From assembly GCA_947383215.1 (NCBI GenBank), contig CANDCP010000003.1, positions 62,001 to 126,000 on the forward strand: a stretch of 64,000 nt of DNA. Direction: 5' to 3'. Position 1 is the first letter of the stretch. Each line of letters starts with the position of its first letter. This document shows, piece after piece, positions 8,177-17,010 of this stretch. Made by a program: the position numbers and the translations under genes. The stretch is from an uncultured Roseburia sp. (GTDB lineage Bacteria > Bacillota > Clostridia > Lachnospirales > Lachnospiraceae). The notes beneath the pieces were generated by a model. That model saw only the letters and a program-made list of their open reading frames with translations. It was not told the origin of the DNA and did not search any database.

Positions 8177-8179
8177 TTT

Positions 8180-8189
8180 CCTGTGTCGC
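8180..8189 (+). repeat. Right core repeat (attR) of the element
   Basis: CCTGTGTCGC, identical to 5434-5443. The following G (8190) completes the Ala codon that continues into the dac 3' half. Confidence 0.8.
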
Positions 8190-8190
8190 G

Positions 8191-8970
8191 ATGGCGGAAC
8201 ACATTGCCGGAAGCGAAGCGGCCTTTGTGGAACAGATGAACGCACGCGCGAAAGAACTTGGAATGACGGATACGCATTTCGTAAACTGCTGCGGTCTTGA
8301 TACCGACGGCCATATGACAAGCGCCTACGACGTCGCTCTTATGTCGAGAGAGCTGACGACCAAATACCCGCAGATACATAATTATTGTACCGTCTGGATG
8401 GAAAATATTATTCACAATACGAAACGCGGAGCAAGCGAATTCGGACTCACCAACACAAATAAGCTGATCAAACAGTACCCGTATGCCACCGGGCTAAAAA
8501 CAGGCTCCACAGGGCTTGCAAAATACTGCGTCTCCGCAACTGCCGAAAAAGACGGAATCGAGCTGATCGCCGTTATCATGGCCGCTCCCGATTACAAGAT
8601 CCGTTTTTCCGACGCTTCCTCGCTCCTCAATTACGGCTTCTCGTGCTGCCAGGTTTACCAGGACAAAAACGAAGACGCCCTGCCGCCGCTGCAGGTAAGC
8701 GGCGGAATTCAGGATACGGCAAACATCCGTTACGAAGGCGCGTTCTCTTACCTGAACACGGCGGGGGACGATATTTCTTCTATCAAAAAGGAACTTATTT
8801 TGCCGGAAGAAGTAAAAGCGCCGGTCAAAAAGAACGATATTGCCGGAAAAGCCGTCTATACCTTAAACGGAAAGGAAATCGGCTCCGTGAATATCCTGTA
8901 CTGCGAAACCGTCGAAAAAGCTACCTTCAAAGATTATCTCAGCCGCATGTTCCACTATTTCTTTGGATAA
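8191..8970 (+). pseudogene. D-Ala-D-Ala carboxypeptidase, 3' half of the split gene
   Basis: 259 codons continuing the frame of 4971-5444. It starts MAEHIAGSEAAFVEQMN, carries K103-T-G105 (residue 261 of the rejoined protein) and ends with a C-terminal beta domain and an aromatic membrane-binding tail (RMFHYFFG). The ATG at 8191 has no ribosome site and is an internal Met in homologues, so it is unlikely to be translated alone. The sequence has kept an open frame with no decay, which argues that the gene is still used after excision, or that insertion is very recent. Confidence 0.88.
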
Positions 8971-8974
8971 CCCG

Positions 8975-10510
8975 CTATAAGAGCGGCGCAATTAACCGCA
9001 GGAAGCTTTGCACAAGCCTTACATACCACGATCTGCCCTTACAAAATTCCAGCGTAATTTCCTGTGAATTTGCGATGGTTTCCAGCACGTCTTCCTTGAC
9101 CTCTAAAACCGCCGAAGAGCGGTATAAGAAAACGCCGCATTCGAAATGCAGATAGAGGCTGCGGTAATCCATATTGACGCTGCCCACCGTCGCAAGCACG
9201 TCGTCACAGACAAAACATTTCGCATGCAGAAAACCCGGCGTATACTGATAGATACGCACCCCGTTTTCGATCAGACGCCGGTAATCTGCCTGTGTCAGCA
9301 AATAAACAAGCTTTTTATCCGGAATTCCGGGCGTGACAATCCTTACGTCGACGCCGCATTTTGCCGCGTTGCATAACATAGTCAGCATTTCATTGTCCAC
9401 AATCAGGTACGGCGTAAAAATGTAAATGTAATCCTTTGCCCGGTTAATCATGTTTAAATATACATTTTCGCCCGTATTTTCATGATCCAGCGGCGTATCT
9501 CCGTAAGGTTGTACAAAACCGTCCGATACAAAATCCTCTTTTTGATGCACATGCGGCATAAATTTCTCATATTCTTCCGTGGAGCGCACGATATAATTCC
9601 ACATTTCAAGGAACATACAGGTAAAACTCCAGACTGCCTCTCCCTCCAGACGAATACCCGTATCTTTCCAGTATCCAAACCGCGCCACCTCGTTAATATA
9701 CTCGTCCGCAATATTAATGCCGCCGGTAAACGCCACCTTTCCGTCCACGACAAAAATCTTTCTGTGGTCTCTGTTATTCATAATAATTGAGAGAATCGGG
9801 CGAAACGGATTAAACGCGGCGCATTTAATCCCCTTCGCCTGGAGCGCGCGGTAGAAATGGGCCGGCATTGTCGTAATACACCCCATATCGTCATAAATTA
9901 ACCGGACCTCTACGCCTTCCTTCACCTTTCTCTCCAGCACTTCTATTACCTGGTTGAACATTTTACCGGCGTCCAATATAAAATATTCCAGAAAAATATA
10001 GTGCTCCGCCGACTCTAACGCTTCTAACATTGCCGGAAACATCTCTTCCCCGCTGCGGTAATACTTTGTCTTCGTATGTTCATAGACCGGAAAGCGCACC
10101 CATTTGCTGATATAATTCGACTGCACGAACGCCTGCGCGTCCATACGGCGCAGTCTGTTTTCCGTTTCTTCGTTTCCGCTTAACAGCGGACAGATCTCCC
10201 GATGCACCCGGTCCATCCGCTCTCTGGTCTTTTTGGTAAGCTCCGAGCGGCCAAATACCAGATAAATAAAAAGTCCCAGTATCGGAAATATGAGTATGAT
10301 AAATGTCCACGCAAGCTTGTAGGACGGATTCATCCATCTGCTGACAATCCGGAGGACGACAATTGCAGCCAGAATATCGAGAATGATGTACATATACTGC
10401 GACTGCATCGTAAACCGCCATAGAAAATTAAACAGCCAGAAAAACTGAATGGCAATCGCCAAAAAGACAATAAACACACGGCTGAATATGATTTTACTGA
10501 TTTTTTTCAT
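8975..10510 (-). CDS. cls: Cardiolipin synthase (phospholipase D family)
   Basis: 511 aa from ATG 10510. In-frame Met codons 35 and 40 codons upstream (10615, 10630) exist, but the homologous part begins MKKISKIIFSRVF. Two N-terminal transmembrane segments (about residues 9-30 and 33-55) and a third at 63-83 precede two HKD motifs, HRKIFVVDG and HAKCFVCDD. It condenses two phosphatidylglycerol molecules to cardiolipin and glycerol at the membrane. The ribosome site before 10510 is weak (AGAAAGAAG), so the start is uncertain. It ends 4 nt from the stop of the convergent split dac gene. Confidence 0.92.
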   Translation of the reverse strand: MKKISKIIFSRVFIVFLAIAIQFFWLFNFLWRFTMQSQYMYIILDILAAIVVLRIVSRWMNPSYKLAWTFIILIFPILGLFIYLVFGRSELTKKTRERMDRVHREICPLLSGNEETENRLRRMDAQAFVQSNYISKWVRFPVYEHTKTKYYRSGEEMFPAMLEALESAEHYIFLEYFILDAGKMFNQVIEVLERKVKEGVEVRLIYDDMGCITTMPAHFYRALQAKGIKCAAFNPFRPILSIIMNNRDHRKIFVVDGKVAFTGGINIADEYINEVARFGYWKDTGIRLEGEAVWSFTCMFLEMWNYIVRSTEEYEKFMPHVHQKEDFVSDGFVQPYGDTPLDHENTGENVYLNMINRAKDYIYIFTPYLIVDNEMLTMLCNAAKCGVDVRIVTPGIPDKKLVYLLTQADYRRLIENGVRIYQYTPGFLHAKCFVCDDVLATVGSVNMDYRSLYLHFECGVFLYRSSAVLEVKEDVLETIANSQEITLEFCKGRSWYVRLVQSFLRLIAPLL

Positions 10511-10637
10511 AAGTCTGACTTCTTTCTTTTGTAGTTCTACTTTTATTTTCTCACTTATATTACACGATTTTTCCAGTATACGCAATTGATTCTGACATTC
10601 TATTTTTTCAGCCATGCTAATCCCCCGCAAATTTTAT

Positions 10638-11522
10638 CTAAAGCAGGCGTGCAATGTCGATTTTCCCCCATCCCTGTACGTTCCGTTCTCTTCCCGTATC
10701 GACGGCCGTCTCATAAATGCGCAGTTTCACCTGTGCCGGCGTCAGGTACGGGTAACGGTTTAGCAAAAGAGCCACCGCCCCGCTTACCACCGGAGTCGCC
10801 ATAGAGGTTCCGCTTTTCACCTCATATGACATCCCCGGAGAACAGCTTGTAACCCCTGTCCCGGGCGCTACGATTTCCGGTTTTACGATACAGCCTTCCG
10901 TGGGGCCCCGCCCGCTGTACCCGCGGGTTAATCCCTGCCGTTTTATCGGAAGATTCTCGTCGTCGCTGCTCCCGACCGTGATGACTGATTTGCACATTCC
11001 CGGTATCGTAATGCTGCCGCCCGCCGGACCGTTGTTTCCGGCTGCCGCCACTACCACAACGTTGCTGTCCCACACCTCCTCGACCGCTGCAAGAAGCCTG
11101 CCTCTTTCTTCTTTCTTCGCTGAATTTAGCATTCCCACTGAAATATTTAGTATTCGTATTCCGTATTTTTCCCGGTTATTAATCACCCATTTCAGAGCCG
11201 ACAGGACTTGAAGCGTATTTCCGTTTCCCATCCGGTCAAGGACCTTTAACATAATAAGGCTGCATCCAGGCGCCACGCCCATATACTTCCCCCGGCTCAC
11301 AAAGCCGCTTCCTCCTATAATTCCCGAGACATGCGTTCCATGTCCGTTATCGTCATACGCCGTCTTCTTTCTCGACGTAAAATCCAAAAACGTAATCACT
11401 CTATTGTCAAAGTCCGGATGGTTCACAATGCCGGTATCCATTACCGCCACTGTGACCCCCGAACCGGTGTATCCCCGTTTATGCGCGTAATCCGCATGTA
11501 TCATCTCCCTGACACGATTCAT
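10638..11522 (-). CDS. Subtilisin-like serine protease (S8), cytoplasmic type
   Basis: 294 aa. The complete catalytic triad is visible: Asp29 in VMDTG, His61 in NGHGTHVSG and Ser240 in SGTSMATP, with oxyanion Asn in AAAGNNG. There is no signal peptide and almost no propeptide, because the protein starts about 20 residues before the catalytic core. That matches the intracellular serine protease (ISP) group rather than secreted subtilisins. The role is probably intracellular protein turnover, perhaps late in growth. It lies between pnp and cls but is separated from pnp by a terminator. Confidence 0.9.
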   Translation of the reverse strand: MNRVREMIHADYAHKRGYTGSGVTVAVMDTGIVNHPDFDNRVITFLDFTSRKKTAYDDNGHGTHVSGIIGGSGFVSRGKYMGVAPGCSLIMLKVLDRMGNGNTLQVLSALKWVINNREKYGIRILNISVGMLNSAKKEERGRLLAAVEEVWDSNVVVVAAAGNNGPAGGSITIPGMCKSVITVGSSDDENLPIKRQGLTRGYSGRGPTEGCIVKPEIVAPGTGVTSCSPGMSYEVKSGTSMATPVVSGAVALLLNRYPYLTPAQVKLRIYETAVDTGRERNVQGWGKIDIARLL

Positions 11523-11546
11523 AAAAATTCTCTTTTATTTTATGAT

Positions 11547-11580
11547 ATAAAAAAAGGACTGCAGATGTTACTGCAGCCCT
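11547..11580 (-). terminator. Terminator of pnp
   Basis: Minus strand: GGGCTGCAG, a 6-nt loop, CTGCAGTCC, then TTTTTTT. Strong rho-independent form. Confidence 0.85.
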
Positions 11581-11598
11581 TCGGCAGAAAAGCTCCTT

Positions 11599-13698
11599 TT
11601 ATTTATTTTGCGGAACATCCTTGATGGAAAAACTAATTCTTCCCATCTTATCTTTTCCCATGCAGATACACGTCACAATGTCGCCAAGCGTCAGCACATC
11701 CTCCACACGGTTAATTCTCTCCTTCGCGATCCTCGAGATATGGACCATGCCCTCTTTGCCCGGCGCAAACTCGATAAACGCTCCAAATTCTTTGATGCTT
11801 ACAACCTTGCCCGTAAAAATCTGGCCTTCTTCAAAATCTGTCGTAATAATGCGCACCATCTCGGAGGCCTTGTCCATCATTTCTTTATCCGTACCGCAGA
11901 TGCTTACCGCGCCATCGTCGGAAATGTCAATCTTTACGCCGGTACGCTCTATAATCTCATTGATCGTCTTTCCTCTCTGGCCGACCACGTCGCCGATCTT
12001 GGCAGGGTCAATCATAAGCTGAGAAATCTTCGGCGCATACTGTCCTACCTCCGCTCTCGGCTTATCAATCGCCTTCGACATTACCTCGTCCATAATATAG
12101 AGTCTTGCCTCTCTCGTTCTCCTGATCGCCTCTTCTACAATCGGCCTGGTAAGTCCGTGAATCTTGATATCCATCTGAATCGCCGTTATTCCTTCGTGAG
12201 TACCCGTTACCTTAAAATCCATATCGCCGAAGAAATCTTCCAGCCCCTGAATATCCGTAAGAACCAGATAATCCTCATCGGTTTCTCCGGTCACAAGCCC
12301 GCAGGAAATACCGGCAACCATCTTTTTAATCGGCACGCCCGCCGCCATAAGCGCCATACAGGACGCACAGGTAGAAGCCATGGAAGTGGAACCGTTTGAC
12401 TCAAACGTCTCGGACACCGCCCGGATTGCATACGGAAACTCCTCCTCCGTAGGAAGCACCGGAACAAGCGCTTTTTCCGCAAGCGCCCCGTGGCCGATCT
12501 CACGGCGCCCCGGGCCTCTTGACGGCTTTGTCTCCCCAACGGAATACGACGGGAAGTTATAATGATGCATATAGCGTTTGGAAGTAATATTTTCATCCAG
12601 TCCGTCTACTCTCTGCATGTCAGACAGCGGCGCCAGCGTCACGACATCGCAGATCTGCGTCTGGCCTCTGGTAAACATCGCCGAACCGTGCACTCTCGGG
12701 ATCAGGTCGATCTCCGCCGCCAGCGGACGGATCTGGTCGATTGCGCGGCCGTCCGGACGCCTGTGATCCTTCAAAATCATCTTGCGGACCGTCTTTTTCT
12801 GATACTGATAAACGGCCTCGCCCAAAATTGCAAGCCACTCTTCTTTCTCCGCAAACGCCTCCTCAAACTTCTCGGTGATCTTTCGGATATTCTCCTCGCG
12901 CACCTGCTTTTCATCGGTAAAAACGGCTTCCTCCATCTGCTCCGGCGTCACGATCTGTTTCATCTCGTCAAACATTTCCTGCGGAATCGCACAGCTCTCG
13001 TATTCGTGCTTCGGTTTTCCGACTTCGTCCACAATCTTATTGATAAATGCGTTGATTGTCTGGTTGATATCGTGGGCCATATAAATAGCCTCTAACATTT
13101 TCTCCTCCGGGATTTCATTTGCCCCGGCCTCAATCATAATCACCTTTTCCATTGTAGACGCAACGGTGAGCTGTAAATCCCCGTTATTCCAGACGTCCTG
13201 AGACGGATTTACAACAAAATTGCCGTTCTCCATACCGATCTGCGTCATCGCGCACGGCCCGTCAAACGGTATATCGGAGATACAGGTAGAAATCGCGGCT
13301 CCAAGCATCGCTACCACCTCCGGACGGCACTCCGGGTCAACGCTCATAACCATATTATTTAAAGTAACGTCGTTCCGGTAATCCTTCGGAAACAGCGGCC
13401 GCATCGGACGGTCGATCACACGCGAGGTGAGAATGGCATTTTCGGACGCCTTTCCCTCTCTCTTATTAAACCCTCCCGGAATCTTTCCTACCGCATATAA
13501 TTTTTCTTCATACTCCACGCTTAACGGGAAAAAATCAATTCCCTCTCTCGGCTTCTCGGACGCCGTTGCCGTCGACAGTACCGTCGTGTCGCCATAGTGC
13601 ATAAACGCACAGCCATTTGCCTGCTTTCCCACCCTTCCGATGTCTACGGTGAGCATTCTGCCTGCAAGCTCCATTGAATAACTCTGATACATATTCAT
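11599..13698 (-). CDS. pnp: Polyribonucleotide nucleotidyltransferase (PNPase)
   Basis: 699 aa, normal length. Two RNase PH-like domains (about 10-225 and 310-540), then KH (about 553-615, with IGDVVGQRGKTINEI) and S1 (about 620-690, IFTGKVVSIKEFGAF) domains. Degrades RNA 3' to 5' with phosphate as a trimeric enzyme. The RGPGRREIGHGALAEKAL motif is diagnostic. It lies downstream of rpsO, the widespread bacterial order, with a hairpin between the two genes. Confidence 0.97.
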   Translation of the reverse strand: MNMYQSYSMELAGRMLTVDIGRVGKQANGCAFMHYGDTTVLSTATASEKPREGIDFFPLSVEYEEKLYAVGKIPGGFNKREGKASENAILTSRVIDRPMRPLFPKDYRNDVTLNNMVMSVDPECRPEVVAMLGAAISTCISDIPFDGPCAMTQIGMENGNFVVNPSQDVWNNGDLQLTVASTMEKVIMIEAGANEIPEEKMLEAIYMAHDINQTINAFINKIVDEVGKPKHEYESCAIPQEMFDEMKQIVTPEQMEEAVFTDEKQVREENIRKITEKFEEAFAEKEEWLAILGEAVYQYQKKTVRKMILKDHRRPDGRAIDQIRPLAAEIDLIPRVHGSAMFTRGQTQICDVVTLAPLSDMQRVDGLDENITSKRYMHHYNFPSYSVGETKPSRGPGRREIGHGALAEKALVPVLPTEEEFPYAIRAVSETFESNGSTSMASTCASCMALMAAGVPIKKMVAGISCGLVTGETDEDYLVLTDIQGLEDFFGDMDFKVTGTHEGITAIQMDIKIHGLTRPIVEEAIRRTREARLYIMDEVMSKAIDKPRAEVGQYAPKISQLMIDPAKIGDVVGQRGKTINEIIERTGVKIDISDDGAVSICGTDKEMMDKASEMVRIITTDFEEGQIFTGKVVSIKEFGAFIEFAPGKEGMVHISRIAKERINRVEDVLTLGDIVTCICMGKDKMGRISFSIKDVPQNK

Positions 13699-13721
13699 TC
13701 TCCTTTATTTTATCCCATTAC

Positions 13722-13751
13722 ACAAAATAGAGCGGATATCTCCGCTCTATT
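13722..13751 (-). terminator. Hairpin between rpsO and pnp
   Basis: Arms AATAGAGCGGA and TCCGCTCTATT with a 4-nt loop, then TTGTG. It probably causes partial termination, so that pnp is read at a lower level than rpsO, or an RNase processing point. Confidence 0.7.
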
Positions 13752-13774
13752 CCTATACGGTTTTCTATCAAAAA

Positions 13775-14041
13775 TTACTTTCTCAAACCTAAGCGCTCGA
13801 TCAAAGTACGATATCTTTCAATATCAGACTTCTTTAAGTAAGCCAGCAATCCGCGCCTCTGTCCTACCATCTTCAAAAGTCCTCTTCTGGAATGATGATC
13901 CTTCTGATTTACTTTTAAATGCTCGGTCAGCTCATTGATTCTTGCCGTCAAAAGAGCAATCTGAACTTCCGGCGAACCTGTGTCGCCCGGTGTTCTTCCG
14001 TATTCGCTGATAATCGCCTGCTTCTTTTCCTTTGCTAACAT
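13775..14041 (-). CDS. rpsO: 30S ribosomal protein S15
   Basis: 88 aa, exact family length. Begins [16 protein letters not shown] and contains the conserved [16 protein letters not shown] block that binds the 16S rRNA three-way junction. GGAGG lies before the ATG. It has its own promoter and a structured leader. Confidence 0.97.
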   Translation of the reverse strand: MLAKEKKQAIISEYGRTPGDTGSPEVQIALLTARINELTEHLKVNQKDHHSRRGLLKMVGQRRGLLAYLKKSDIERYRTLIERLGLRK

Positions 14042-14101
14042 GATGTTTCCTCCTTCTTCTATTAAACGCCCAAAATGTAATGTCTTACAATATCCAGTAA
14101 A

Positions 14102-14121
14102 GGTCGGAGTGTCCGTCTACC
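14102..14121 (-). promoter_or_regulatory. Hairpin in the rpsO leader, possible S15 autoregulatory element
   Basis: In the leader RNA, GGT-AGA-CGGA-CAC-TCCG-ACC forms a 7-bp bulged hairpin. S15 represses its own mRNA in several bacteria through leader structures that differ in form. This hairpin is a candidate only. Confidence 0.35.
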
Positions 14122-14148
14122 GAACATGGGCTTATTTCACACTTGCAA

Positions 14149-14177
14149 AGTATAACATAGATATTACGCTTTGTAAA
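14149..14177 (-). promoter_or_regulatory. Promoter of rpsO-pnp
   Basis: -35 TTTACA (14177-14172), 17-nt spacer, -10 TATACT (14154-14149) on the minus strand, about 110 nt before the rpsO ATG. Confidence 0.65.
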
Positions 14178-14194
14178 CTGTTTTTTAAAATTGA

Positions 14195-15238
14195 TCAGTT
14201 GCTCAAAACGCGCACCACTTTCACCGGGCTGCGATAATACGCATTGGATATCTTAATTCCGGTGGACGGCGAACTCGCATGAACAATCTGTCCGTTGCCG
14301 ATATAAATCGCCACATGATTGATCCCTCTTCCGCTTCCATAGAAGAACAAATCTCCCGGCTGCGCCTGCGAAGCGTCTACGGAAGTGCCGCATCCCGCCT
14401 GCGCTCTTGAAGAGTGCGGCAGATACACGCCGTAATTGGCGAATACCGATAAAACAAATCCTGAACAATCCGCGCCTCTTGTTAAACTCGTTCCTCCCCA
14501 CACATAAGGATTGCCGACATACTGCGTCGCAAATGACACCAGCGAAACCCGCACGTCAGACACACCCTGTCCGTATTTCAGTTCCGTCATGGTCTGCGCC
14601 TTCGGAAGCTGCGTCGATATCTCGACATAGTCCTTGCTCACGTAACCTTCGCCGCCGTCAAGATCGATTTTCACCCAACCGTCATATTCCTCCAGTACGT
14701 GAAGCTCCTCTCCCTGCGGCATCCGCGCAATTATGGAGCACTCTGTATTCATCTCCTCGCGAACATTCAACGTCACGGTCGTCACGGTCGCCACGGTCAT
14801 CATAATCTCCGCGGCTTTCTCTTTTGCCGTATCTCCGGTAAACAGATACTCGCCCTTTACATATCCGGTCACCTTTCCCGACTGTATTTTATACCAGTCT
14901 CCGCTTTGCTCTAAAATCTCACAGCCCGCATCCTTTTGCAGTTTTCCGACAAGCTCCGCGGTCTCGTCCGCTTCCTTCCTCACATTTAAATTACTTTCCA
15001 CGTTCGCAATCCCGAGATTGCTGTACCCGCATATTGTGGTATCCTCCGTCTGTCCCGTCTGTGTCTGCGCAACGTCCACCTCGCTGATCTGTACCGCCTG
15101 AGACATATCCATATAGGAATGTATAACCGAAAAAACTCCGGAACTTACCTCCTGCGCATCCACCGGTATCTTATAGTTATTTAGTAATACGCCGCAGGCA
15201 AACAAAAATCCTGCCGCTTTTGCTAATTTCATTTTCAT
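14195..15238 (-). CDS. Secreted NlpC/P60 peptidoglycan endopeptidase with SH3 domains
   Basis: 347 aa. Signal peptide (about residues 1-29), two bacterial SH3 domains (about 73-140, ANVESNLNVRKEADETAELV, and about 150-210) and a C-terminal NlpC/P60 domain. Its catalytic Cys lies in RGADCSGFVLSVF and the His in GINHVAIYIGNG. It cleaves stem-peptide bonds in the wall, and the SH3 pair targets the enzyme to peptidoglycan. It is transcribed from its own consensus promoter. It is likely a housekeeping autolysin. Confidence 0.92.
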   Translation of the reverse strand: MKMKLAKAAGFLFACGVLLNNYKIPVDAQEVSSGVFSVIHSYMDMSQAVQISEVDVAQTQTGQTEDTTICGYSNLGIANVESNLNVRKEADETAELVGKLQKDAGCEILEQSGDWYKIQSGKVTGYVKGEYLFTGDTAKEKAAEIMMTVATVTTVTLNVREEMNTECSIIARMPQGEELHVLEEYDGWVKIDLDGGEGYVSKDYVEISTQLPKAQTMTELKYGQGVSDVRVSLVSFATQYVGNPYVWGGTSLTRGADCSGFVLSVFANYGVYLPHSSRAQAGCGTSVDASQAQPGDLFFYGSGRGINHVAIYIGNGQIVHASSPSTGIKISNAYYRSPVKVVRVLSN

Positions 15239-15301
15239 GGGAAAACCTCCTGCATCTTCACCCTGACTACGAACTTTTTCCTTCTTGTTTACATATTAGC
15301 A

Positions 15302-15330
15302 ATTATAATCATAATTTTTTACGTTGTCAA
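15302..15330 (-). promoter_or_regulatory. Consensus SigA promoter of the NlpC/P60 gene
   Basis: -35 TTGACA (15330-15325), exactly 17 nt, -10 TATAAT (15307-15302): both boxes match the consensus. Confidence 0.85.
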
Positions 15331-15368
15331 CACATTTGTGTAATAATTATGTAACATTTCATCTCGTT

Positions 15369-17000
15369 TTATTCATCACTGCCTTCCGGATCGTTTTGAA
15401 GGATTGAAAATGCAATATTTGTGGCATGATCCGCAACACGCTCCAGACCCGTAATTATATCGGTAAATATCACCCCGGCCTCCGGCGAGCATTTTCCCTT
15501 GGCCATACGTCGGATATGCGATTTCTGAAGCTCGCGCTCCATATCGTCGATTTCGTTTTCCAACTCTAAAATTGTTTTCTGATAGTTTTCATCCATCGTC
15601 TCAAACATTTTTAACGCTTCCCCGATAATTTCCGACACCTTATCGTACATCTCCTGCAGCTCCCTGTTTCCCTTCTTTGTAAAGCTGAGGGAATCCTCCT
15701 GCTTTTGAACCGCGGCGTCCGCGATATTCTCGGCATGATCGCCGATTCTTTCAATGTCGTTCACCACATGAAACAGGCCGCCGATTCTCGACGCGTCCGA
15801 CACCGGAAGCTCCAGCTGATTAATTTTTACGAGATAATCGGTAATCTCTTTACACAGAAAATCGATCTCTTTTTCACGCTCATACACCTTGGCAATCTCC
15901 GTCTCATCCCCGGTAAAAAACGCGTCCATCGCCCTGCACAGATTTTCTCTCGCGATCCTTCCCATGCGCTCAATCTCCTGAATCGTCTCAAGAACAACGG
16001 TTGCGGGCGTAAACACCTTCTTCATTCCGATATACTTTAAAGAGAATCCCTCTACCGCTTCATCCTCACCCGGAACAAGCCGGTATGTGAGCGCAATAAA
16101 CTGTCGGGTAAACGGAAGGAACATAACTGTCTGGAATATTTTAAAGAATGTATCCGCATTTGCGACGCATCTTCCGATATTCCCTCCCGACACCGTCGTT
16201 ATCGCCTCTAAAAATCCGTCCATTCCAAAGATAAGCAGCACGCCTATGATAATCATACCGAAGACATTGAACATTACATGGATCAAAGCCGCGCGCTTCG
16301 CCTCTTTTTTGCCGCTCAGACTGGCAAGCACTGCCGGCGTACAAGATCCGATATTACAGCCCAGGACAAAATAGAAACAGACGTCGAGCCCTACGAGTCC
16401 CTGGTTCGCCATCAAAAGCAGGATGCTGACCGTTACCGACGAGCTTTGTACAATCACCGTGATCAAAAGCCCGATCAAGATTGCGACAAACGGATTCGTA
16501 AGACCCGCCAGTGCACGAATTACCGCGTCGTATTGCCTTAAATCCGCCATCGCCTCGGACATCATGCTGATCCCCATAAACAGCGCGCCAAATCCCAGCA
16601 CCGCCTCTCCGATTTTTTTCATCATCGGTTTTTTGCCAAACATGACAAACAACGCTCCGATAAAAAGAATCAGCGGCGCAATCGCCGTAAGATCGAACGC
16701 GACGAGCTGCGACGTAATCGTCGTACCGATATTCGCGCCGAAAATAATGCCGACGGCCTGCGACAGGGACATAAGCCCCGAGTTTACAAAACTTACCACC
16801 ATTACGGTCGTCGCGCCGGAGGACTGAATCACCGCTGTAAACAGCGCGCCGAAAACGACCGCGATCAGCTTGTTTTTCGTCATGGCGTCTAAGATACCGC
16901 GCAGCTTTGCCCCCGCGGCCTTTTGAAGTCCCTGACTCATAAAATTCATTCCAAAAAGAAACAGTCCCAATCCACCCATCAACGTAAATAATAATTTCAT
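15369..17000 (-). CDS. Na/Pi cotransporter with C-terminal PhoU-like domain (NptA/YjbB type)
   Basis: 543 aa from ATG 17000 (GGAG 5 nt before it). The first 310 residues are hydrophobic and hold the two family repeats with the QSSGATT and QSSSVTV motifs that bind sodium and phosphate. Residues from about 330 form a PhoU-like helical bundle (REKEIDFLCKEITDYL, DIERIGDHAENIAD, GLERVADHATNIA). It moves phosphate with sodium across the membrane, and the PhoU part probably controls it. It follows ribF by 10 nt. Confidence 0.9.
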   Translation of the reverse strand: MKLLFTLMGGLGLFLFGMNFMSQGLQKAAGAKLRGILDAMTKNKLIAVVFGALFTAVIQSSGATTVMVVSFVNSGLMSLSQAVGIIFGANIGTTITSQLVAFDLTAIAPLILFIGALFVMFGKKPMMKKIGEAVLGFGALFMGISMMSEAMADLRQYDAVIRALAGLTNPFVAILIGLLITVIVQSSSVTVSILLLMANQGLVGLDVCFYFVLGCNIGSCTPAVLASLSGKKEAKRAALIHVMFNVFGMIIIGVLLIFGMDGFLEAITTVSGGNIGRCVANADTFFKIFQTVMFLPFTRQFIALTYRLVPGEDEAVEGFSLKYIGMKKVFTPATVVLETIQEIERMGRIARENLCRAMDAFFTGDETEIAKVYEREKEIDFLCKEITDYLVKINQLELPVSDASRIGGLFHVVNDIERIGDHAENIADAAVQKQEDSLSFTKKGNRELQEMYDKVSEIIGEALKMFETMDENYQKTILELENEIDDMERELQKSHIRRMAKGKCSPEAGVIFTDIITGLERVADHATNIAFSILQNDPEGSDE

Positions 17001-17010
17001 GTTTTCTCCT

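Larger units (their letters stand above)
5434..8179. mobile_element. 2,746-bp serine-recombinase element inserted in a dac gene (skin-like)
   Basis: Bounded by direct repeats CCTGTGTCGC at 5434-5443 (left) and 8180-8189 (right). It contains, all on the minus strand, a large serine recombinase, a 33-aa ORF and an antitoxin/PIN-toxin pair. It has no DDE transposase, capsid, conjugation or replication genes. Recombination between the repeats would remove exactly one repeat plus the cargo and repair the host gene in frame. Large serine recombinases perform this kind of site-specific excision, for example of the skin element from sigK. Whether this one excises in development is inference. Confidence 0.88.

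Noticed and set aside
5434..8189. IS element or ordinary transposon
   Set aside because: No DDE transposase, no terminal inverted repeats of IS type at the ends and no short target duplication. The serine recombinase plus shared core explain it.
8191..8970. Independent gene starting at ATG 8191
   Set aside because: The ATG is an internal Met in homologues and has no ribosome site; frame and homology continue from the 5' half across the 10-bp repeat.
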